Source: Streptomyces sp. SW4 (GTDB lineage: Bacteria > Actinomycetota > Actinomycetes > Streptomycetales > Streptomycetaceae). From it: a DNA stretch of 64,000 bases. The DNA is taken from positions 5,577,001 to 5,641,000 of the forward strand of contig QKWM01000004.1 of NCBI GenBank assembly GCA_003248315.1. The letters run 5' to 3'. Under the pieces are notes generated by a model, which saw nothing but the letters and a program-made list of their open reading frames with translations, was not told the DNA's origin and ran no database searches. The translations under genes were made by a program, and so were the position numbers. This document shows positions 57,718-64,000 of this stretch, in pieces (position 1 is the stretch's first letter; each line of letters begins with the position of its first letter).

Positions 57718-58835
57718 ATGAGACGACGCATCGCAGTGGTCGGCGGCGGCCCCGGCGGGCTCACCTTCGCCCGCGTCCTGCACCGCCACGGTCACCCCGT
57801 CACCGTCCTGGAACGCGATCCCGCCCCCGACGCCCGGCCCCCGGGCGGCACGCTGGACCTGCACGAGGGCCTGGGACAGCTCGCGCTGGAGAAGGCGGGG
57901 CTGGCGGCGGAGTTCGCGGCGTTGTCCCGGCCCGAGGGGCAGGCGATGCGCATCCTCGACGTGGACGGGACCGTCCTGCGCGACTGGCGTCCCCGCCCGG
58001 ACGACCGGGCCAACCCCGAGATCGACCGCGGGCACCTGCGCGACCTGCTCCTCGGCCCCCTCGACGTCCGCTGGGGCCGGACCGTGACACGGGTGGTGCC
58101 CGGGACCCGGGACGGCGTCCTGGTCCATTTCGCCGACGGGCGGCAGGAGACGTTCGACCTCGTGATCGGCGCGGACGGCGCCCGGTCCCGGGTGCGCCCG
58201 GCCGTCTCCCCGGTGACGCCGCACTACACCGGCGTCACCTCGGTCGAGACCTCCCTCGACGACGTCGACACCCGCCACCCCGGCCTCGCCCGGCTGATCG
58301 GCGACGGTTCCGTGGCCGTGTACGGCGCGAACCGCTCCCTCGTCGCCCAGCGCAACAGCGGCGGCCACGTCAAGGTGTACGCCAAGTTCCGCGCGCCGCT
58401 GGACTGGCACACGGACCTCGACCTGGCCGACGCCGATGCCGTGCGCTCGAGGCTGCTGGCCCTGTTCGACGGCTGGGCCCCTCCCGTCCTCGACCTCCTC
58501 CGCCACGGCACCGCCTTCGCCCACCGCCCCTTCCACGCCCTGCCCGTGTCCCACACCTGGACCCACGTCCCGGGGTGACCCTCCTGGGCGACGCCGCCCA
58601 TCTGATGCCCCCCTTGGGCGCGGGCGCGAACCTCGCGATGCTGGACGGCGCCGAACTCGCCGAGTCCCTCGCCTCCGGCCCGGCGGATCCGGACGAGGCC
58701 GTGCGCGCCTTCGAGGAACGGATGTGGGAACGGGCCGGCACGTGGGCGAAGATCACGACGGCCGGTCTGGAACGCCTCGTGAGCCCGGACCCCGCCGAAG
58801 CCCTCGCCCAGTTCGACCGGGTCCAGCCGTCCTGA
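57718..58835 (+). CDS. FAD-dependent monooxygenase, TetX/PHBH-like (frameshifted)
   Basis: About 373 aa of a class A flavin monooxygenase. RRIAVVGGGPGGLTFARVL binds the ADP of FAD, PPGGTLDLHEGLGQLALEKA is typical of the TetX-like branch, FDLVIGADGARSRVR is the D-G motif and LLGDAAHLMPPLGAGANLAM the G-D motif for ribityl. One base is lost near 58577. It uses NAD(P)H and oxygen to hydroxylate a small aromatic or polyketide-like molecule. Whether it can modify tetracyclines cannot be told from sequence. Confidence 0.85.
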
Positions 58836-58859
58836 CCCGCAGGTGGCCGGAAAGGCTGT

Positions 58860-59767
58860 TCACCCGGGCAGCCCCACCCCGGCGGGCGGGGTGGCCCGCA
58901 GTTCCCTCACGAAGGCACGCACGGCGGCGGTTCCGGCCAGCTGGGAGGTGGTGACGTAGCCGACCTGGCGGGTCGGCCGCCCGGGACCGAGATCGACGAT
59001 CCCCACCGAGTCCGGCGCCCCGGCCAGGGAGAGCGCCGGCATGATCGCCATGCCATGGCCCCCGCTCACCAGGGAGAGCACCGCTCCGTCGTCCTCGGCC
59101 TCGACGGTCGCCCGGGGATCCAGTCCTGTGCGGCCCACCAGTCGCGGGTGTACGAGCTGCAGTTCTCGGCCCAGTCGACCAGCGGCAGCGAGCGCGGGGA
59201 CGCGTGGCCCGCCGCGTGCACGAGGGCGTACGGCTCCTCGAAGAGCTCACGCGCGACCAGGCCCGGCGGGAGCGGCGCGGAGCCGCCCAGCGTGCAGACG
59301 GCGACGTCGGCCTTCCCGTCGGCCACTTCGCCGGCGCTGCCGCGCCCCACCTCTCGTACCATCCGCACCTGCGGCTCGATCCCGGGGTGCCGGGCGCGCA
59401 GCCGTCGGAGGACGGGCGGCAGCAGATGCAGGGCCGCGCTGCGGAACGCGGCGATCCGCAGGATCCCCTCCGGCACGTCGGGCCGGGCCGCGCCGCGCGC
59501 CTCGGCGGTGAGGACGTCCAGGAGGCGCAGGACGCGGCGGGCGTACGCCACGGCCTTCTCCCCGGCGGGGGTCGGGCGGGCGCCGGCGCGGCCCCGTTCG
59601 AAGAGCACGGTACCGATCTTGCGTTCGCTGCCGCGGACCGAGTGCGAGACCGCGGACTGCGTCAGCCCCAGCCGCCCGGCCGCGGCGGAGAAGCCGCCCG
59701 TGTCCGCGACCGCCACCAGGACACGGAGTTCGTGCGGCGCGAGATCGGAGTCGGTCGTGCGGGCCAC
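58860..59767 (-). CDS. LysR-family transcriptional regulator (frameshifted)
   Basis: About 302 aa: HTH LRVLVAVADTGGFSAAAGRL, GLTQSAVSHSVRGSERKIGT, VLFERGRAGARPTPAGE, then the LysR effector domain (ILRIAAFRSAALHLLPPVLR, GHGMAIMPALSLAGAPD). One base is lost near 59120. GTG 59767 starts it. It is divergent from the NADP oxidoreductase gene, 100 bp away, and probably activates that gene. Confidence 0.86.
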
Positions 59768-59867
59768 AGGGCGTTCACCTCGGGGTATGAGTACTGCTCA
59801 TGGAAGGGGGCGTCGCATGAGCCCAACCGGCTGCCCGGGCGGCGCATTCCCGCTCTACGGTCCGGTC

Positions 59868-60884
59868 ATGAACGACACCGCGCTCACCGTGCACCAGACC
59901 GCCCGCCCCCACGGGTTTCCCACCGCCGAGCACTTCACCTTCGCCGAGTCCGCGATCCCGGAGCCCGCGGCCGGGAGCGCACTGGTCGAGAACCTCTACT
60001 GGTCCGTCGACCCGTACCACCGCGAGATGATGGACGACGTGCCGGGCGGCTTCACGCTCGGCGCCCCGCTGGAGGGCCGTACCGTCGGCCGGGTGACCGC
60101 CTCGCGCACGCCTCGGCTGGCCGAGGGCGACATCGTCTTCCACCGGCAGGGCTGGCGCACGCACGCCGTGGTCACGCCGGAGGAGGTCCGGCGGCTGCCC
60201 CTCTTCGACGGCGTGCCTCTCACCGCGTACCTGGGCGTCCTCGGCGGCACCGGTCTGACCGCGTACGTGGGCCTGACCCGGATCGCCCGGCTCCGGGAAG
60301 GCGAGGACCTGTTCGTGTCGGCGGCGGCGGGCGGGGTCGGCACGGCCACCGGACGGTTCGCCCGGCTCCTCGGCGCCGGCCTGCTGGTGGGCAGCGCGGG
60401 GTCGGCGGCGAAGGCGGACCACCTCCTGCGGGAGGTCGGCTACGACGCGGTCTTCGACTACCACGACGGTCCCGCCGCGGACCTGCTGGCCAAGGCCGCG
60501 CCGAACGGCGTCGACGTGTTCGTCGACAACGTGGGCGGTGAGCAACTGGCCGCGGCGGTGGGAGCGCTGCGCCCCTTCGGACGCATCGTCCGCGTCGGCA
60601 CGATCAGCCAGTACAACACCCCCGACGCGCCGCAGCCGCGGTTCGACCACGCGGCCGTCGTCGAGAAGAGCCTGCGCATGGAGGGCTTCCTGGTCAGCAA
60701 CCACCGCGAGGTGCAGGAGGAGTTGTACGAGTTCGCGGTGCCGCATCTGCGGAGCGGACGGCTCGCCCTGGACGAGACGGTGGTGGACGGCTTCGAGCAC
60801 ATCGTGGACGCGTTCCTGGGAATGCTGCGCGGCCGGAACACCGGGAAGATCATCGTGCGGGACCACACGCAGGCCCGCCCCTGA
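59868..60884 (+). CDS. NADP-dependent oxidoreductase (CurA/prostaglandin-reductase-like MDR)
   Basis: An intact 338-aa zinc-independent medium-chain reductase: PHGFPTAEHFTFAESAIPEP, WSVDPYHREMMDD, DLFVSAAAGGVGTATGRFAR (nucleotide motif), VDVFVDNVGGEQLAAAVGAL, FGRIVRVGTISQYNT and the C-terminal MLRGRNTGKIIVRD. The N-x-x-W-S-x-D-P-Y pattern is typical of alkenal/one oxidoreductases such as CurA. It reduces the double bond of enones with NADPH. ATG 59868 has only a weak ribosome site. Confidence 0.87.
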   Translation: MNDTALTVHQTARPHGFPTAEHFTFAESAIPEPAAGSALVENLYWSVDPYHREMMDDVPGGFTLGAPLEGRTVGRVTASRTPRLAEGDIVFHRQGWRTHAVVTPEEVRRLPLFDGVPLTAYLGVLGGTGLTAYVGLTRIARLREGEDLFVSAAAGGVGTATGRFARLLGAGLLVGSAGSAAKADHLLREVGYDAVFDYHDGPAADLLAKAAPNGVDVFVDNVGGEQLAAAVGALRPFGRIVRVGTISQYNTPDAPQPRFDHAAVVEKSLRMEGFLVSNHREVQEELYEFAVPHLRSGRLALDETVVDGFEHIVDAFLGMLRGRNTGKIIVRDHTQARP

Positions 60885-61702
60885 GCGGCGCCCCCTGAGC
60901 GGCTGACGACGAGCTGCCGGCCGGGCTCGTGGTCCAACCGACCGAGAAGGCGGAGCCGGGCGCGGCGTGGTCGACGGGGCCGTCGAACCGGGCCGCTGCG
61001 CGCGCCACCGCCTGCCGCGGGGTGAGGAAGGGGCCGACGTGGGTGACGATCAGCCGGCCCGCACGGGCCGCGGCGGCCGTGTCGCCGGCGTCCTCGGGCG
61101 TGTGGTGCACCCGTTCGCCCCGGCCGGCGCACGGTCGCTCTCGGCCTCGCACAGCAGCACGTCGCAGCCCTCGGCCAGTTCCGTGAGATTCGCGCACGGT
61201 GCCGTGTCGCCGGAGTAGACCAGTGAGCGTCCCTCGGCCCGACGCGCACGGCGAAGGCCGGCATGCCGTGCGCCACCGCCCGGCTCGTCAGCGTGAGCGG
61301 ACCGACCTGCGCCTGATGCCCGTCGTCCAGCTCGTGAACGGCGAACGCACGCTCGACCGGGCTGCGCGTCGGGCCGTTGGTGAGGAAGTGGGCCAACCGG
61401 TCGGCGATGCCGGGCGGTCCGTACAGAGGGATGGGCGCGGCGAGCCGGACGTCCGCGAAGAGCGCCGCGTAGTAGGCGGTGAGCAGGTCCGCGCTGTGGT
61501 CGGCGTGCAGGTGCGAGATCCAGATCGCGTCCAGCTCCGCGAACCCGACATGCCGCTGCAGTTGCGCCAGCGTTCCGCTGCCCGCGTCCACCCACACGTG
61601 CGTGCCGCCGCTGGAGACGAGGTAGCCGGAACACGCGTTGTCCACGCTCGCGTAGGGCGTCGCACTGCCCAGGACGGTGAGACGGAGGGGATCGCCGGTC
61701 AT
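60850..61702 (-). CDS. MBL-fold metallo-hydrolase, RNase Z/AtsA-like (frameshifted)
   Basis: About 284 aa: LTVLGSATPYASVDNACSGY, WVDAGSGTLAQLQRHVG, the zinc motif SHLHADHSADL, VAHGMPAFAVRVGP, SLVYSGDTAPCANLTELAEG and IVTHVGPFLTP. H-x-H-x-D-H is intact. One-base losses near 61240 and 61115. The 3' end at 60850 overlaps the convergent oxidoreductase gene by about 35 bp and may be spurious. Likely a small phosphodiesterase or arylsulfatase-like hydrolase. Confidence 0.8.
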
Positions 61703-61723
61703 CCGGGGAGTGTAGAGGACGCC

Positions 61724-61820
61724 TGATCTTCGGGGAGGGGCGGGCGATCTCCGGGGAGGGGCGGTCGACCGCCGGGAGGGACGGTCGACCGCCGGGGAGG
61801 GAGGGTCAACCTCCGGGTAC
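61724..61820. repeat. Intergenic tandem repeat of 20-21 bp, four and a half units
   Basis: Units at 61724-61744, 61745-61765, 61766-61785 and 61786-61806, with a partial fifth to 61820, share CGATCTCCGGGGAGGGGCGG or CGACCGCCGGGGAGGG. The array fills the gap between divergent genes, so it may affect both promoters. Confidence 0.75.
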
Positions 61821-61891
61821 CGATGACCGGTTCCCGGATACGGACGAGTGGTGCCGACGCCGGCCGGGGATTGTCAGTGCCCCGTGTCAGC

Positions 61892-64000
61892 ATGGCGACC
61901 ATGACGAAGACGCAGGTGGGGGCGGCCGGACGGCTGCTGCGCGAGATGACCGGGGCCGGTGTGGCCGCGGTGCACGCCGGCGGGGGAGCGGCGGCCGCCG
62001 GCCGGCACGGCGGCGCCGCGCTGTCGGCGGTTCAGCGGGCACGGCCCGCGCGCTCGGTGGCGGCCAAGGTCGCCGCCGCGGGAGGAGCCGACGAGGAAAC
62101 GGCCGTGCTTCTGAGGAAGTTGACGCGGCGGCACCTCGGTGCGGACGGCGCCCGCTGGTGCGCGCTGCACGACGCCCTGACCGGGCACCGCGGCACTCTG
62201 CCCGAGCTGCTCGCCGCGTCGCCGGCGCCGCGCGGGTCCGACGACGCGCTGCGCCCGCCCGCGCCCCGCAGTGTCCACCACACGCTCGGCCTGCTCCTCG
62301 AGCATGCGGAGCCGGAGCACGCAGCGGCCGCGTTCGCCGCCCTGCCCGAGCCGGTGTCGACGGAGCTGCTGGCCGGCGGGACACTGCCGGCGCCCGGCCT
62401 GGTCGGGGCCGTCCTCGACCACGGGGACACCCGCACCCGGGCAGCCCTGGCCCGCCATCCCAGGCTCGACACCCGGATCCTCGCCCGGCTGGCCGCGGTC
62501 GGCGACGCCCGGGTCGCCGCGGCCGTCTACCGCAACCCGCGCACCACCCAGTCCCTGCGCCGCACCATCGCCGAACGGATCGACACCGTGCCGCTCGACC
62601 GCGCCCTGCGCGCCGAGCTGACGGCACCGCACGGCGAGATCCCCCGCACCTGGCTGGCCCCACTGCTCGGTTCGGGCGACCCGCAGCTCGTGGCGCCGGC
62701 CCTCCGGCTGGGCGTGCGGCAGGTCGCCCAGCAGTACGCGCTGCTGAGGGTCTGGGAGCGGAGCGGCCCGGACGCCGTGCGCGCTCTGCTCGACGACCCC
62801 GCCGTGGCCGCCTGGCTGGGCCGGGCCACCGTCGACGCGGTCACCGAGGCCCTGGCCGCCCCGGACGGCGACGGGCCCGGCCGGCTGCGTGCGCAGGGCG
62901 AGCCGTACGAGGACCCCGCCCGGCTGCCCGCGCTGCTCGCCGGCGCCCGTGGCACCAGCACCCTGCGCGACCTGCTCTCCGAGCCGTACGTCCATGACAT
63001 CGACGCCCTCGCCGCGGCCCATGCCGCGACCCCGTTCATGCCCAAGGCCTGCGAGGAGCTGGCCCGGCACGAGGCGGCGAGCGACGCGCAGCGCCACGCG
63101 TTCCGGCTGAGCGTCCTGAACGAGCCCTGGCGGGCCGGCGGACGCCGTGCGGGGAACACCACACCGCCCGAACGGCGCCTGGCCGAGGAGGAGCTGGACG
63201 ACAGCGCCGGAGCGTGGGCCGAGGGCATGGTGGCGGCGGGCCTCCTCGACCCGGCCGCGCTGATCGGCACCGCGCGCCCCGCCGCCCACGCCCTGGCCGC
63301 ACTCGCCCGCCTCGCCGCACGGGACCTGCTGGGCACCGCGGTGGTCGCCGAGCTGCGGGCGACGACCGAAGCGCATCTGGGGGAGCGGACGCGAGCCTGG
63401 GCCGCGCTCGACGCCCTGCTGCCGGAACACCGAGGGACGCCGGCGGAGCTGATCGCCGACGCGGGGAAGGCCGCGGACGAAGCCGCCGCGGGCGGGTACG
63501 CCGAAGAGGATGCCGTCGAGGCCCGGCCCCGGCCCCGGCCCTGGAGCCGTCGTCGCCGGCCGGGACGCAGACGTCGCCCGGGAGGCGGACGTCGACCCGG
63601 CCCGAGCGACCGGTCCAGGCCGGACCACGGGCCGGGGGCGAGCGACCGGTCGGGGCCGAACCACCGGCCGAGGACGCTGTCCAGCCGCAGCCGTCGGCGC
63701 CACCGCCCCGTCCCTCTGGAGACTGCGGCGGCTCGAGCGCGCGCACGCTCTGGCCGCGCTCGACCTGCTGTACACCCTCGCCCCGGCCGGTGCGCCCCGC
63801 CCGCAGGACCCCGAGGTGCTGCGCGCGCTCGCCGCGTGCAACCGGGCGACCGCGCCCGGCCTCGCCACCCCGCACTGGTTCGCCGCCGCGTGCGCCGCCC
63901 ACGGCATCCCGCCGTCCGAGAGCGGCCTCGTGTACGAGGCACCCGGCCTCGCCCAGGTGCGTGCGCGACTGCCCGAAAGCCACGGGTCCGGTGCGCAGCA
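61892..64000 (+). CDS. Large hypothetical protein with helical repeat-like architecture (3' truncated, frameshifted)
   Basis: Open from ATG 61892 (or 61901, MTKTQVGAAGRLLREMTGAG) to the window edge, more than 690 residues. Helical segments recur: VLLRKLTRRHLGADGARWCA, ALARHPRLDTRILARLAAVG, VAAAVYRNPRTTQSLRRTIA, PALRLGVRQVAQQYALLRVW. The phrase arrangement (ARHPRLD..., VYRNPRTT...) resembles leucine-rich-repeat-variant-like helical repeats. An acidic/Arg-Pro linker follows near 63480-63690, then another helical part (LRRLERAHALAALDLLYTLA). One-base losses near 63535 and 63700. No known function; it should end shortly after the window. Confidence 0.65.
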   Translation, partial: MATMTKTQVGAAGRLLREMTGAGVAAVHAGGGAAAAGRHGGAALSAVQRARPARSVAAKVAAAGGADEETAVLLRKLTRRHLGADGARWCALHDALTGHRGTLPELLAASPAPRGSDDALRPPAPRSVHHTLGLLLEHAEPEHAAAAFAALPEPVSTELLAGGTLPAPGLVGAVLDHGDTRTRAALARHPRLDTRILARLAAVGDARVAAAVYRNPRTTQSLRRTIAERIDTVPLDRALRAELTAPHGEIPRTWLAPLLGSGDPQLVAPALRLGVRQVAQQYALLRVWERSGPDAVRALLDDPAVAAWLGRATVDAVTEALAAPDGDGPGRLRAQGEPYEDPARLPALLAGARGTSTLRDLLSEPYVHDIDALAAAHAATPFMPKACEELARHEAASDAQRHAFRLSVLNEPWRAGGRRAGNTTPPERRLAEEELDDSAGAWAEGMVAAGLLDPAALIGTARPAAHALAALARLAARDLLGTAVVAELRATTEAHLGERTRAWAALDALLPEHRGTPAELIADAGKAADEAAAGGYAEEDAVEARPRPRPWSRRRRPGRRRRPGGGRRPGPSDRSRPDHGPGASDRSGPNHRPRTLSSRSRRRHRPVPLETAAARARARSGRARPAVHPRPGRCAPPAGPRGAARARRVQPGDRARPRHPALVRRRVRRPRHPAVRERPRVRGTRPRPGACATARKPRVRCAA

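Noticed and set aside
61874..63907. Long minus-strand open frame of 677 residues opposite the last gene
   Set aside because: Its protein is Arg/Ala/Gly-rich without domains, and the plus-strand frame has consistent codon bias and helical repeats.
1..64000. tRNA, rRNA or integrase-linked attachment sites
   Set aside because: I saw no cloverleaf-like sequence, rRNA segment or integrase gene on reading both strands; a tRNA scan was not possible here.

Overview
The window is high-GC actinobacterial DNA, almost certainly from a Streptomyces species. Supporting signs are strong G/C bias at third codon positions, GTG starts, an SsgA-like sporulation protein, a mycothiol-dependent enzyme family, two short cold-shock proteins, an ANTAR regulator and a high density of one-component regulators. 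I saw no rRNA, tRNA, CRISPR array, insertion sequence or replication origin. The region reads as accessory, catabolism-rich chromosome.

A point that governs the whole annotation: most genes here are interrupted by frame changes, roughly 80 in about 42 of the genes. Every one I could check has the same sense, the loss of one base, and where it can be localised it often lies in a G or C run. The protein reads through in the next frame with family motifs intact. I therefore treat them as one gene each and suspect uncorrected sequencing deletions rather than real pseudogenes. Coordinates of broken genes span all pieces.

Layout. 1-4.4 kb: end of a mycothiol-dependent isomerase-like gene, then a LacI regulator divergent from a PhyH dioxygenase and a sugar-type MFS transporter, with a palindromic operator between. 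4.4-10.7 kb: VOC protein, small membrane protein, J-domain protein with a 24-bp repeat, zinc-ribbon protein, GAF-ANTAR regulator, cold-shock protein, DEAD-box helicase and small conserved proteins. 10.9-18.4 kb: P450, PadR regulator, acyl-CoA dehydrogenase, SsgA-like protein, MMPL exporter, second cold-shock protein. 18.4-22.3 kb: IclR regulator and an enolase-superfamily dehydratase plus dehydrogenase, sharing a 17-bp operator. 22.4-25 kb: small conserved genes.

25.1-32.0 kb: a tightly coupled minus-strand operon of GntR regulator, two-cluster ferredoxin, sulfonate/taurine-type ABC importer (its binding protein carries a NosL-like tail) and an AprA/FrdA-like flavoprotein fused to HEAT repeats. 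This is the best candidate for an undescribed system. 32.4-39.7 kb: a phosphotransferase, a vanillate demethylase unit (vanA, vanB, aromatic-acid MFS, PadR-type VanR) and a MarR-controlled cupin/esterase pair. 39.8-46.9 kb: a minus-strand catabolic block (SDR, 3-hydroxyacyl-CoA dehydrogenase, cyclase, cupin, beta-keto acid cleavage enzyme, then IclR, MFS, amidohydrolase) of unknown substrate. 47.3-53.4 kb: a TetR regulator, MFS transporter, GH1 glucosidase and GH78 rhamnosidase, joined by a repeated operator, probably for rhamnosyl-glucosides. 53.5-57.6 kb: a membrane Ser/Thr kinase with six hemopexin-like repeats, a multi-pass membrane protein and an unknown protein. 57.7-64 kb: FAD monooxygenase, LysR regulator with divergent NADP oxidoreductase, MBL-fold hydrolase and a large unknown gene that runs off the right edge.
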